Shown here: one piece after another, positions 1 through 7,937 of the stretch
Position numbering within the stretch: position 1 is the first letter of the stretch
Layout: each line of letters begins with the position of its first letter
DNA from: DASWJZ01 sp963846475
GTDB taxonomy: Bacteria; Pseudomonadota; Alphaproteobacteria; Rhizobiales; Afifellaceae
Length of the DNA stretch: 64,000 bases
Assembly: GCA_963846475.1 (NCBI GenBank)
Contig: CAWJVZ010000004.1
Coordinates: forward strand, 3,534,001 to 3,598,000
Direction of reading: 5' to 3'
The notes under the pieces: generated by a model
What the model was told of the DNA's origin: nothing
The model's database searches: none
What the model saw: the letters and a program-made list of their open reading frames with translations, nothing else
Translations under genes and position numbers: made by a program

Positions 1-149
1 CGGCCGAAATCGGACGTGGCAAGGATGGCGTCCGGGTCGGAGACGAAATCGCGATAGGCGAAGAACAGGAGCTCGATGAGGTCCACCACGGATTCCTGAG
101 GTCGGATCCGGATGGGCTGGGCGGTAAGGGAGCGATTTATGTCAGCCAT
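1..149 (-). CDS. MarR-type transcriptional regulator, N-terminal part only
   Basis: The reverse strand opens at ATG 149 and runs off the window edge, giving about 49 residues. They begin MADINRSLTAQPIRIRPQES and continue with a helix rich in leucine and phenylalanine. I recognise this as the N-terminal helix of MarR-family regulators that sit divergently to a branched-chain aminotransferase in many Rhizobiales; that is recall of a neighbourhood, not a search. The winged-helix domain lies outside the window, so the assignment rests on the N terminus and the context. The start codon lies inside a 7-7-7 palindrome, which fits autoregulation. Confidence 0.6.
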   Translation of the reverse strand, partial: MADINRSLTAQPIRIRPQESVVDLIELLFFAYRDFVSDPDAILATSDFG

Positions 150-158
150 ATTGACATA
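138..158. promoter_or_regulatory. Palindromic operator between marR-like gene and ilvE
   Basis: TATGTCA (138-144), seven bases, then TGACATA (152-158) form a perfect 7-7-7 inverted repeat. It covers the start codon of the divergent MarR-like gene and the presumed -35 box of the aminotransferase gene. Size and position suit a MarR dimer controlling both genes. The palindrome is seen directly; the binding protein is inferred. Confidence 0.5.
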
Positions 159-179
159 TTTTTGGGGTCTGGTTACCTT
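151..179 (+). promoter_or_regulatory. Putative sigma-70 promoter of ilvE
   Basis: A consensus TTGACA (151-156) is followed after 17 bases by TACCTT (174-179), a moderate -10. The -35 overlaps the palindromic operator, so a bound regulator would be expected to block it. Confidence 0.4.
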
Positions 180-317
180 TTGCAGGCGGGCCGGGATGAA
201 GTGACGATCCCGCCCGGCTTGTGCAAGAAATGCGCGTTCGGCGCAATGGCGCCGCCTTTGTGAGATGGGTGAAATCGCGGCTGGCGCCGAGAGCGCCGCG
301 CCTGGAGGAAACAAGCA

Positions 318-1229
318 ATGGCGGGCGTTCCTTTCGATCGCATGACCGGAAAGATCTGGTTCAACGGCGCCTTCGTCGACTGGGCGCAGGCGCAGATCCA
401 CGTGCTCACCCATGGCCTCCACTATGCGAGCTCCGTCTTCGAGGGCGAGCGCGCCTATGGCGGCGAGATTTTTCGGCTGACCGAGCACACGCAGCGCCTG
501 CACGACAGCGCCCGCATGCTCGACTTCGCCATCCCCTATTCCGTCGAGGAGATCGACGCCGTCTGCCGCGAGCTCCTCGTCCTGAACGGCCTCTCCGACG
601 CCTATGTGCGTCCGGTCGCCTGGCGGGGCAGCGAGATGATGGGCGTATCCGCCCAGAACAACCGCATCAATGTCGCGGTGGCGGTCTGGGAATGGCCCTC
701 CTATTTCAACCCGGAGCAGCGGCTGAAGGGCATCCGCCTCGACATGGCGGACTGGCGGCGCCCCGACCCGCGAACCGCGCCGGCGAAATCCAAGGCGGCC
801 GGCCTTTATATGATCTGCACGCTGTCCAAGCATGCCGCCGAGCGCAAGGGCTACGCGGACGCGCTGATGCTCGACTGGCGCGGCCAGGTTGCCGAGGCGA
901 CCGGCGCCAACGTCTTCTTCGTGCTGGACGGCAGGATCCACACCCCGACGCCCGATTGCTTCCTGAACGGCATCACCCGCCAGACGGTGATCGGCCTCGC
1001 CAAGGCGCGCGGCATCGAGGTGATCGAGCGGGCGATCATGCCGGAGGAGATGGCAGGTTTTGAGCAGGCCTTCCTGACCGGCACGGCCGCCGAGGTGACG
1101 CCGATCTCGGAAATCGGGCCGTACCGCTTCCAGGTCGGCCGGATCACCCGGCAGCTCATGGAAGACTACATGGCCGCGGTTCGCCCGGCGCCGCAGCCGA
1201 TCCGCGAAAAGAAGGCGGCGGCGCGCTAG
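318..1229 (+). CDS. ilvE: Branched-chain amino acid aminotransferase
   Basis: 303 residues of the fold-type IV PLP aminotransferase family, which interconverts leucine, isoleucine and valine with their 2-oxo acids. The family motifs are clear: HGLHYASSVFEGERAY near residues 32-47, SKAAGLYM with K159 as the expected Schiff-base lysine, EATGANVFFV around 193-202, and NGITRQTVI further on. Length matches the family. The start follows a good Shine-Dalgarno (CTGGAGGAAACAAGC ATG). The gene is divergent from the MarR-like gene, with an operator between them, so it is probably regulated by it. A D-amino-acid transaminase or aminodeoxychorismate lyase is the main alternative in this fold, but the motif set favours IlvE. 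Confidence 0.9.
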   Translation: MAGVPFDRMTGKIWFNGAFVDWAQAQIHVLTHGLHYASSVFEGERAYGGEIFRLTEHTQRLHDSARMLDFAIPYSVEEIDAVCRELLVLNGLSDAYVRPVAWRGSEMMGVSAQNNRINVAVAVWEWPSYFNPEQRLKGIRLDMADWRRPDPRTAPAKSKAAGLYMICTLSKHAAERKGYADALMLDWRGQVAEATGANVFFVLDGRIHTPTPDCFLNGITRQTVIGLAKARGIEVIERAIMPEEMAGFEQAFLTGTAAEVTPISEIGPYRFQVGRITRQLMEDYMAAVRPAPQPIREKKAAAR

Positions 1230-1236
1230 CCGCCGC

Positions 1237-1701
1237 TCAGCGCCACCGCGCCGCGGCGTCGTCGTCCTCGCCCTTCGCGGCGACCCAGTCGCCTTCGCTG
1301 CCGTCGGCGCGGTGCTCCTTTTTCCAGAACGGAGCGCGGGTCTTCAAAAAATCCATGAGGAACGCAGCCGCCTCGAAGGCGGCCTGCCGGTGCGCCGAGG
1401 CGGCGAGCACCAGCACGATCGGCTCGCCGGGAGCGATGCGGCCATAGCGGTGGATCGCCGTCAAGGCGAGAAGCGGCCAGCGTTCCGCCGCACGGCTGGC
1501 GACGCGGCCGATCTCGGCCTCGGCCATGCCGGCATAATGTTCCAGCTCGAGCGCCGCGAGCGTGCCGCCCTCGTCGCGGCAAAAGCCGGTGAACGAGACG
1601 AGCGCGCCGACGTCCCGCCGGCCCGCAATCATGCGGCTGGTCTCCTCGCCCAGATCGAAGGGGCTCCGCTGCACCCTGATATCCGGTTTCCAGGCCTTCA
1701 T
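1237..1701 (-). CDS. moaE: Molybdopterin synthase catalytic subunit MoaE
   Basis: 154 residues. MoaE together with thiocarboxylated MoaD converts cyclic pyranopterin monophosphate to molybdopterin. The family core is visible: GALVSFTGFCRDEGG near residue 32, LELEHYAGMAE, the histidine-arginine segment IHRYGRIAPGE, and LKTRAPFWKKE near the C terminus with the conserved lysines of the active site. It lies 52 bp downstream of moaD on the same strand and ends convergent with ilvE. The tail after the active-site segment (EGDWVAAKGEDDD) is acidic and variable. The molybdopterin oxidoreductase at 49.5 kb is a likely consumer of the cofactor. Confidence 0.92.
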   Translation of the reverse strand: MKAWKPDIRVQRSPFDLGEETSRMIAGRRDVGALVSFTGFCRDEGGTLAALELEHYAGMAEAEIGRVASRAAERWPLLALTAIHRYGRIAPGEPIVLVLAASAHRQAAFEAAAFLMDFLKTRAPFWKKEHRADGSEGDWVAAKGEDDDAAARWR

Positions 1702-1753
1702 GGGATGCGGTCCCTGCCGAACGCGCGAGCCCGGCCCGGCGGGAAGGCTGCCG

Positions 1754-2008
1754 TCAGCCCCCCGTCATCGGCGGGAAGAAAGCCACCTCGCGCGCATTGG
1801 CGATCGGCGTGTCGTGCTGGACGTGGTCCTGGTCGATGGCCGCCCGGATGATTTGCGGCTCGACGAACGCCGCGGCATAGCCGTCGTCGCGTGCGGCAAG
1901 CCACGCCATCAGGTCGGCCACGCTGGTCACGTCGGCCGGCGGATCGACTTCCTCCTCGGCGCGGCCGACGCGCTCGCGCACCCAGGCGAAATAACGGACC
2001 TTCATCAT
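1754..2008 (-). CDS. moaD: Molybdopterin synthase sulfur carrier MoaD
   Basis: 84 residues with a ubiquitin-like fold expected. The protein begins MMKVRYFAWVRERVG and ends in FFPPMTGG; the C-terminal Gly-Gly is the residue pair adenylated and thiocarboxylated by MoeB-type enzymes. Its ATG overlaps the stop codon of pgsA (ATGA), so the two are translationally coupled. Together with moaE this gives the common alphaproteobacterial order pgsA-moaD-moaE. Confidence 0.92.
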   Translation of the reverse strand: MMKVRYFAWVRERVGRAEEEVDPPADVTSVADLMAWLAARDDGYAAAFVEPQIIRAAIDQDHVQHDTPIANAREVAFFPPMTGG

Positions 2009-2616
2009 TTCTCCTCGACGATGTGCTTGAGCCCGGCGCGGAAATAATCATAGCCCGTATAGAGCGTCACGATGGCTGCCGCCCAGAAGAATATGAGGCC
2101 GAGGTCGATCAAAATACCGCTCTTGGCGCCTTGCAGGGCCGGCGCGATGAGCAGCGCGGCGATGGCGACGAGCTGCATCGCCGTCTTCCACTTGGCAAGC
2201 CGGGTGACCGGCACGCTGACGCGCAGCTCCGCGAGGAATTCCCGGAGGCCCGACACGAAGACTTCGCGCATCAGGATGATGACCGCGGCCCACCAGGACC
2301 AGCCGTTGAACATGCCGTCCTCGGCGAGCACCAGGATGGAGACCGAGACGAGGAGCTTGTCGGCGATCGGGTCGAGCATGCGGCCGAGCGCCGATTGCTG
2401 CTGCCAGATTCGCGCGAGGTAACCGTCGAGGTAATCGGTGATGCTGGCGGTCACGAAGATCAGGAAGGCGATCCACGGGCCCCAGTCGCCGGGAATGTAA
2501 TAGGTGGCGCCGACCAGCGGGGCGGCGGCGATCCGGCCGTAGGTCAGGATGTTCGGCAGGTTCAAGGCCGCGAGCCGGACCGGTTGTCGCATGGGTTCGT
2601 CCGCCTGGACCGTCAT
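2005..2616 (-). CDS. pgsA: CDP-diacylglycerol--glycerol-3-phosphate 3-phosphatidyltransferase
   Basis: 203 residues when started at ATG 2616, which has an AAGGTG Shine-Dalgarno; a longer open frame exists but its extension is arginine/proline-rich and unlike the family. The enzyme makes phosphatidylglycerol phosphate, the first committed step to phosphatidylglycerol and cardiolipin, in the inner membrane. The CDP-alcohol phosphotransferase signature DG(x2)AR(x8)G(x3)D(x3)D is complete, beginning at DYLDGYLAR and ending in GRMLDPIADK. Several hydrophobic segments follow, including WAAVIILMREVFVSGLREF. It heads the pgsA-moaD-moaE unit. Confidence 0.92.
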   Translation of the reverse strand: MTVQADEPMRQPVRLAALNLPNILTYGRIAAAPLVGATYYIPGDWGPWIAFLIFVTASITDYLDGYLARIWQQQSALGRMLDPIADKLLVSVSILVLAEDGMFNGWSWWAAVIILMREVFVSGLREFLAELRVSVPVTRLAKWKTAMQLVAIAALLIAPALQGAKSGILIDLGLIFFWAAAIVTLYTGYDYFRAGLKHIVEEK

Positions 2617-2929
2617 TTTCGCACCTTGGATTTGTGGCTCAATTCGGTCAATCGGGCTGCGCCGACGAGCTCTCCGCGCCGGGGGATAAACCCACATTCC
2701 GACGAAACCGCGACAGCGGGCGCGAAAGGCCGCTGCGCCGTGCTGATCAGGAAGGCGCTCAAGACACTCAGGGCGCAGCCCCACCGGGAGAGGCGGTTCC
2801 TGGCGATTCGAGCGAATGGGGGAGGGCCGATGAGCTGGAGGCTTCGACCCCGCGCTCTTTAGCGGAACCGAATGCCCGCGTTCACGGCCGGAGCGGCTTT
2901 TGTCGTCCAATTCCTGCCAGTCACCCCGC
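2617..2929. other. Intergenic region upstream of pgsA
   Basis: This 313 bp stretch should hold the pgsA promoter. I see no convincing coding frame on either strand, no clear -35/-10 pair and no strong terminator hairpin. Confidence 0.4.
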
Positions 2930-3154
2930 TCAGTCTGCCGCGTGCTCTATCGCGCGGAACTGCAGGGTGAGCACGGGGCGATCGTCCTCCGTCACCCGCA
3001 TCGCCCATTCCGCGCCGTCGAGCTCGCCATTTATGTCGCGAAGCATCTCGCCAGCGGCGCGGATCGCTTCGGCGCGAACCGCTTCAATGCCTGGAAGCTC
3101 TAGGCCGTCACTGTCGGGCGGCTCGCCATCGACATGGAAAAAATAGCGGGGCAT
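2930..3154 (-). CDS. DUF6894 family small protein
   Basis: 74 residues starting MPRYFFHVDGEPPDSDGLEL and ending in QFRAIEHAAD. The opening PRYFFHV, the conserved D-x-x-G-x-E-L patch, the central AxxEAIRAAGEML helix and the WAMRVTED strand are the layout of the DUF6894 family, common in Rhizobiales and of unknown function. It has no signal peptide and is predicted soluble. It stands alone, on the same strand as the PilZ gene upstream. Confidence 0.75.
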   Translation of the reverse strand: MPRYFFHVDGEPPDSDGLELPGIEAVRAEAIRAAGEMLRDINGELDGAEWAMRVTEDDRPVLTLQFRAIEHAAD

Positions 3155-3235
3155 TTCGGGGCCGGCTTCGCTTCTGTCGGGCGGGGCACATAGGGCGGTA
3201 GCCCGAAGCTCGCCATAACCTGCAGCAAGGCCGGG

Positions 3236-3538
3236 CTAAACGCGGAAAACCCCCCGCCTTGCCCTTGGTTCAGCAAGCCGTTCCGCGTATCGAACGCCGG
3301 CCAGCATTCCCTTTTGCCAGACGACTGTGACGCCGATCGCTCGGCCGGCACCGGCCAAATGGACCGCAAATTTCTTAGGCAGAATCACACCGCCGCGGAA
3401 CCGCAGGCGAGCGCCGGTTTCGCTCGTGTCGAGGACTGTGCACTCAATCTCCACTCCCGGCCGCAGGATCGCGACGGCCTGCTGTTTGACGTGGCGCCGA
3501 TGCGCGGCCCTGTCCTCGCTTGCTGCTCTGACCTTCAT
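3236..3538 (-). CDS. PilZ domain protein
   Basis: 100 residues from ATG 3538; the same frame stays open further upstream, through the tRNA on the other strand, but that part is not protein-like. The order RRHVKQQAVAILRPG, then CTVLDTSETGARLRF, then VVWQKGMLAGVRYAE matches a minimal PilZ domain, which usually binds cyclic di-GMP through an RxxxR and a (D/N)xSxxG motif. Here DTSETGARL supplies the second motif and R18-R19 the arginine patch. Single-domain PilZ proteins of this kind are frequent in Rhizobiales. A GGDEF-PilZ enzyme at 56.8 kb could supply the ligand. Confidence 0.75.
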   Translation of the reverse strand: MKVRAASEDRAAHRRHVKQQAVAILRPGVEIECTVLDTSETGARLRFRGGVILPKKFAVHLAGAGRAIGVTVVWQKGMLAGVRYAERLAEPRARRGVFRV

Positions 3539-3672
3539 ACCCCTTTTTTGAACGTAAATCCTGACTGAGAGGTAAAGCGGAGGCTTCAGACGCGTGGGAT
3601 AGCCGAGGAGCCGATTAACCACGCCACGACAGCGCCCGCGCGTTTCCAGACGATTTGAATGAAAACCGCGGC

Positions 3673-3747
3673 GGGTCTGTCGTTCAGCGGCAAGGACACC
3701 GGATTGTCTATCCGGGGACGCGGGTTCAAGTCCCGCCGGGCCCGCCA
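3673..3747 (+). tRNA. tRNA-Asp (GTC), atypical body
   Basis: A full 75-base cloverleaf can be folded by hand. Acceptor GGGTCTG pairs with CGGGCCC, then discriminator G and an encoded CCA (3745-3747). The D-stem is GTTC/GGAC, the anticodon stem CCGGA/TCCGG, and the T-arm is GCGGG-TTCAAGT-CCCGC. The anticodon at 3706-3708 is GTC and G73 fits aspartate. Oddities are a T at position 37, where a purine is almost universal, three G-T pairs in the acceptor, a four-base variable loop and a D-arm that recalls tRNA-Glu. It may be a second or degenerate tRNA-Asp. Confidence 0.7.
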
Positions 3748-3765
3748 GCGTGGGAAGGCGCAGCC

Positions 3766-3960
3766 ATGTCAGATGCTCTGGATCGGCAGGACACCATAGG
3801 TCGCCAGGCCGTCGCCGCGGCCAAGGCCTTGGGCGCGACAAACGCCAGAGAGGCCGCTGAGATCGCGCTGAAAAGGTCTCTGACGGATCGGGAATGGGAG
3901 AGGGTTCGCGAGGCTTGGGAGCGCAGCTGGCGAACCAGCCTGGCTGTCACGTTCCACTAA
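3766..3960 (+). CDS. Small hypothetical protein next to tRNA
   Basis: 64 residues, mostly helical and charged, with an alanine-rich N-terminal half and a basic/tryptophan-rich end (EWERVREAWERSW). It starts 18 bp after the tRNA CCA end. The Shine-Dalgarno is weak (GGGAAGG about six bases before the ATG). I do not recognise a family. Coding is supported only by plausible composition and by the stop falling before the next gene-free stretch. Confidence 0.45.
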   Translation: MSDALDRQDTIGRQAVAAAKALGATNAREAAEIALKRSLTDREWERVREAWERSWRTSLAVTFH

Positions 3961-4090
3961 CCTTCCCTTAACCGAAGCGATGGCATCCAAGCGGCGCGCG
4001 GTCTAACGAATCCGCCCGCGCTCAGCCAACAGCCGCCCCAGCTTTCATTCGCCCCTAGTTGGGGCGGCCGCTTCGCTGAAGCCTGACGCC

Positions 4091-4306
4091 CTATTCCACC
4101 GCGTCCCTGTGGCCGGGGCGCGTCTTGTTGAATCCTTTTGCGCCGCCCCACTTGTTGAAGCCGTCGCGCCGGTGCTCTGCGGATTTCCCGCCAAAGCCGC
4201 TCTTGTGCTCGGCCGACTGGCCACCCTTGCCGGCAGCAAGACTCGGCGTGGTGACAGCCCCGACGGAAAAGGCGAGAGACACCGCCAGCAAAGTACGCGT
4301 GAACAT
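4091..4306 (-). CDS. Small secreted glycine/lysine-rich protein
   Basis: 71 residues. A signal peptide (MFTRTLLAVSLAFSVGAV, cleavage after PSLA at about 25) is followed by a short polar mature part with two imperfect copies of SAEHK/SAEHRR and several GFNK/GFGGK units. A Shine-Dalgarno AGGGAAAA lies at the right distance. I know no function. It sits divergent from another tiny secreted protein whose mature part is also glycine-rich. Confidence 0.6.
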   Translation of the reverse strand: MFTRTLLAVSLAFSVGAVTTPSLAAGKGGQSAEHKSGFGGKSAEHRRDGFNKWGGAKGFNKTRPGHRDAVE

Positions 4307-4584
4307 TTGACTTTTCCCTGTTTAGCTTTTGGGCGGTGCGCCGCTCATCCAAACATGTATCGAAAATTCTAGGCAAAACAACGCAAACTCTGAAGCGCAG
4401 TTTAAGCATTGCTAACAGGGGCGGCTGTAATCCTCAAACTATTCGAAACCATGACTGTTCCTGCCAAGGCAGGCGAGACGCCGGCCAGCCCGCCCAAGTC
4501 CCGTTAACGTTACGTTTACGATCGTCTGGGCGCGAGGCGCCGGCCGCTCCAAAGGTGCGTCTCCGCTAATCGGAGAATATTGAA

Positions 4585-4824
4585 ATGACGAAGCTTCTCG
4601 CTACCGCCGCCGCGCTTGCCCTCGCCGTGGCAGTCGCCAACCCCGCTTTCGCAGCCGGCAAGAAGACCGGTTTTGATTCGGACAGCGGCCAGGGGAACCT
4701 CTCGAACGACAGCGGCCAGGGCGGCCCGAATGCGGGCACCACCGAAATCAGCGGCCCCCATGGTCAGATCAAGCAGGGCAAGACGGCAAATACCACCATC
4801 GATCTGCCCGGCCAGAACCGCTAA
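4585..4824 (+). CDS. Small secreted protein with DSGQG repeats
   Basis: 79 residues with a clean signal peptide (MTKLLATAAALALAVAVANP, cleavage after AFA). The mature part has DSGQGNLSN and DSGQGGPN repeats and ends DLPGQNR. GGAG precedes the ATG at normal spacing. Low complexity prevents family assignment; it is predicted periplasmic or secreted. Small secreted proteins of this kind cluster here with the gene at 4.1-4.3 kb. Confidence 0.6.
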   Translation: MTKLLATAAALALAVAVANPAFAAGKKTGFDSDSGQGNLSNDSGQGGPNAGTTEISGPHGQIKQGKTANTTIDLPGQNR

Positions 4825-5050
4825 GTTCGACCTCAAGGGGCTGAGCATTTTGCCGGCCCCTTGCGGCTTATGCCCACCGCCACAAACTTGGCAGCACAGC
4901 TCGGCTCGGTTCGCCTTCAGGCGGAAATTACAAGTGTGCTCATGACCTAAGGTGGCGCTAAGCGGCCCCACCTGTTAGGGAATTTTCTTCGTGCATTTTC
5001 AAACTAGCCGACGCAGGCCGGTACGAGTCGTTGCACAAGTTATCATCGGT

Positions 5051-5944
5051 TCAGGGTAGCGGCATCGGCTCGTCACTGAGTGTGCGCAAATACGCGATCA
5101 GGTTGACCCGTTCGGTCTCGTCCGGGACACCGAGCACCTCCATCAAGACGCCCGGCGTGGTCACCATGGGCCCGAAGAGATATCTGTTCAGGTCCTCGTA
5201 CGTCCACACGCCTTCCCAGCCGAGCAAAGCGTCCGAGTACCTCATGTCTGCCACAGACGCCTTATCGCGGCCGACGACGTTCCATAAGTTCGGTCCCGCC
5301 CTGTTCGCTGCTCCCTGTGGCTCGGCATCGTGGCAATAGTCACACGCGCGGCTGAAGGTGGCCCGGCCTTGCTCGACATCGGCAGAAGCCAACTTCATCG
5401 AGATCGGGGCTGGTGTTGGCAAGACGACGCCGTGCGACATGAGATAGTCGGCAACTTCGCGTTGCCCCTGGCGTCTTGCCAGATGGAGTGGCGTCTTGCC
5501 GTCCGTTGCCTGCGCATTCACGTCCGCGCCGGCCACGACCAATGCCTTGACACAGTCGAAACAACGGAGATCGATGGCGACATGAAGGGCGGATTTGCCG
5601 CCGCCTTCGGAATTTGGATCTGCGCCTCCCTCCAGCAACAGATTTAACAGATCGATCTTAGCCTTCCCCATGGCCGCCATGAGGGGGGGACCCAAAGGAG
5701 TCTGGGCGTTGGCGTCCGCACCACGTTCTATGAGCAATTTTGCCGCTTCGAAGTGGCCCATCCAGACCGTAAAAAAGAGCGGCGTTGCGGTTCCATCACT
5801 CTCATCTATGCCGGCGCCGGCATCGAGCGCTGCCGTGATTGCCGCGACATCGCCCTTTTTCGCCGCGTCGTGAATGGCGGCCGGGAGAGATACGCTCGGG
5901 ATCAGTACAAGCAGCAGCGGAATGAACAACAAGAACCCGCGCAT
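5051..5944 (-). CDS. Ankyrin-repeat cytochrome c fusion, periplasmic
   Basis: 297 residues. A signal peptide (about 1-22) leads into four ankyrin repeats (about 23-175, with the usual GADxNAQ and TPLHLARRQG turns). A class I cytochrome c domain follows, with the heme motif CDYCH at 201-205 and M268 in PGVLMEVLG as the likely sixth ligand. GPNLWNVVGR is typical of cytochrome c2-like domains. The protein should be a periplasmic electron carrier with a protein-binding arm. No oxidase or dehydrogenase partner is adjacent. Similar fusions are annotated in Rhizobiales, as far as I recall. Confidence 0.85.
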   Translation of the reverse strand: MRGFLLFIPLLLVLIPSVSLPAAIHDAAKKGDVAAITAALDAGAGIDESDGTATPLFFTVWMGHFEAAKLLIERGADANAQTPLGPPLMAAMGKAKIDLLNLLLEGGADPNSEGGGKSALHVAIDLRCFDCVKALVVAGADVNAQATDGKTPLHLARRQGQREVADYLMSHGVVLPTPAPISMKLASADVEQGRATFSRACDYCHDAEPQGAANRAGPNLWNVVGRDKASVADMRYSDALLGWEGVWTYEDLNRYLFGPMVTTPGVLMEVLGVPDETERVNLIAYLRTLSDEPMPLP

Positions 5945-6100
5945 TTACCATCTCCCAAGGGAAGTCCGAGGACGCCGCACGATCTTTAGACGGCAAACTC
6001 TACCTCAGCATCCCTGATCGTGACAACGCGCTTCGATGGCCTTAGCGACGAAGGCAGCCGCATGCCGATCACACCATATCCGCCGGGTAATCGCCGCCGG

Positions 6101-7537
6101 CTAGACGAAATCCCAGCGCAGCAGCTCCGGCCAGAGGATTTCGATCGTCCTTGTAAAAGTGCGGGAGGCGCGCCGCTCCGCCACCGGCGCTCCGAGCAGC
6201 GTCATCAGCACGTTTCGATTGTTGAAGATGACCAGGCTCTCGAAGGCGTTGTCGCCCTGCAGGACCAGCGAGGTGTGCCAGCTGCCCATCCGCTGCTCCC
6301 AATAGAGCATGTCGTAGGGGTCGTAATTCTCGATCCGGGAAAATTCGACGGCGTTGTAGAAGCGCCTGAACAGTTTCAGGACGGCCGGGTTGTCGCTCAT
6401 CTTCCGCGGCTTGAACACGTCGGCCATCGCTACCGCGTTGAACGGGTAGATGATGGGGCGGTTTTTCCGGTAGAAGGCCCGCCCGATCTCGCCGAGATTG
6501 GAGCGGAGGTGAATGTCCGTGTCGGGAAAGCTCTTGTAGTAGGCCCAGGCCGCATCCCGGCGATGGATGGTATAGATGTCGTGCGTCAGCGCGGCTTGAA
6601 AAGCCTCATACTCCTCTCCCGTGGCGGGGCTCAGATCCAGGCGGCGGTGGCGGAGCCCGACGCCGTCGGCGATGTCCTTCGCCGCTTTGAAGTCCGTTTC
6701 GTGGATCGTCTCGCCGGGCTCGACATAGGTAAAAAACTCGATCTGCGGCGCCACGCGCCGCGCTGCGGCGAGCGTCACCCGGCTGTCGTAGCCGCCGGTC
6801 AGCGATATTGCGACCTTGTAGCGCGCGCAGATCGTCTCGACCGTGCGCCGCAGGATCGGCGCGACGACCTCGGCGGCATGTTCCGCCGAGCGGGCGGAAA
6901 GCGGACCGCGCGGAAAAAAGCGGCGGATCCGCTTTTCGTTTACATCGATGAGGGTGTTCGGGGTCAGCACCCAGACGCTCTCGAACGCCGTGGCGTGGCC
7001 GGCATAGCGGCCTTCGCTGCCCTTCCAGCGCGGATCCTGGTGCGCCTCGGCCATCAGCTTGCTCGGGCCCGCTCCGATCCGCTCCGCCACCATCGCGGCA
7101 TGCGAGGCGATCGAGAGGCCGTTGCGAAAGCTGTAATAGGCGGAGCGCAGCGCACAGGCGTCGGTGAGAACCTTTGTGCTCGCATCGCTCCGAAAAATCA
7201 GCAGGAAGCGCCCCGTCCAGCCGTCGATCATGTCCAAGAGCGCCGTTTCCGACCGGGCGAGCGCGCGCGCCGCAGCCTTGGCGATTTTTCGCGGATCGTC
7301 CGACCAGGTCGCCGTGTCGAGCACCGTGCCGAGGATCGCGACGGTGGCCCGCGCGGCGTCCTTGTAGCCCCAGTGTTTTAGGGCTTGCGCGCGGGCGAAA
7401 GGCAGGCGGCGATCGTAGCTGAGATGAAGTCCCGCGACCTCGACGGAAGCCCAATCCGCCTTCGGCGGCGGAGCGGGGACGGAGGTCAGCAGATAGCCGC
7501 GCGCATAGCTGAATTTCTGGGTGAGGCGCTCATCCAT
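6101..7537 (-). CDS. Asparagine synthase-like protein
   Basis: 478 residues from ATG 7537 (a longer frame starts at 7681 but the extra 48 residues look non-coding). The N-terminal half resembles a glutaminase-type fold but lacks the Cys2 nucleophile of true AsnB. The C-terminal half has the PP-loop SLTGGYDSRV, which binds ATP in asparagine synthases and beta-lactam synthetases. Such proteins often lie in surface-polysaccharide or peptide-modification clusters. The divergent methyltransferase at 7.9 kb is the only candidate partner. The substrate is unknown. Confidence 0.75.
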   Translation of the reverse strand: MDERLTQKFSYARGYLLTSVPAPPPKADWASVEVAGLHLSYDRRLPFARAQALKHWGYKDAARATVAILGTVLDTATWSDDPRKIAKAAARALARSETALLDMIDGWTGRFLLIFRSDASTKVLTDACALRSAYYSFRNGLSIASHAAMVAERIGAGPSKLMAEAHQDPRWKGSEGRYAGHATAFESVWVLTPNTLIDVNEKRIRRFFPRGPLSARSAEHAAEVVAPILRRTVETICARYKVAISLTGGYDSRVTLAAARRVAPQIEFFTYVEPGETIHETDFKAAKDIADGVGLRHRRLDLSPATGEEYEAFQAALTHDIYTIHRRDAAWAYYKSFPDTDIHLRSNLGEIGRAFYRKNRPIIYPFNAVAMADVFKPRKMSDNPAVLKLFRRFYNAVEFSRIENYDPYDMLYWEQRMGSWHTSLVLQGDNAFESLVIFNNRNVLMTLLGAPVAERRASRTFTRTIEILWPELLRWDFV

Positions 7538-7689
7538 CCGGTCAGGCTGCCCCCGTCCAGAGCCCGCTCGCGGAACTCCTGATAAGTTCCAATGCTCGTC
7601 CCAGTGAATGCCGGCGCTGCGATCCGGCCATTTTCGGCGGAAGCGTGGAAGCGGGATATGCCGCTGCCGCGGGGCCGTCAATACAGGCC

Positions 7690-7875
7690 CGCTTTTGCAA
7701 GAGACCTGCCTCGGCGCCTGGTTCCTCCACTGTCGCGGAGCGACGGGGGAGGGGGACCATGCGCAGCATGGTGGAGGGGGCGGACACGAGCGCGGCGGCC
7801 GGCCTCTGCCCCCTCCCCCGCTCCGCGGGTGAGGAACCCGGCCACGCGCACCGCTGTGCCACGCAACTGCGATCC
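7690..7875. repeat. Dispersed intergenic repeat R1, copy 1
   Basis: This block matches 41733-41942 in the same orientation along nearly its whole length, both running from CGCTTT to AACTGCGAT. Inner features include a perfect ACCATGC-GCA-GCATGGT hairpin and outer inverted ends GGTTCCTC/GAGGAACC. Copy 2 carries about 24 extra bases. It lies between two divergent genes and looks like a short palindromic mosaic repeat rather than coding DNA. Confidence 0.8.
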
Positions 7876-7937
7876 TGGCACGGGCGGGCGGGCGGTGAGC
7901 CGGCGGCCTTTGCTTGCGAGCGGATCGGGAGGCGGCT

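Noticed and set aside
221..1063. Long arginine-rich plus-strand frame overlapping ilvE
   Set aside because: It is the +1 shadow of a clear aminotransferase gene; its composition is that of GC-skewed out-of-frame translation.
3673..3747. tRNA-Glu or tRNA-Gln identity for the tRNA at 3.7 kb
   Set aside because: The D-arm recalls tRNA-Glu, but the anticodon loop TTGTCTA puts GTC at 34-36 and the discriminator is G, which fit aspartate.
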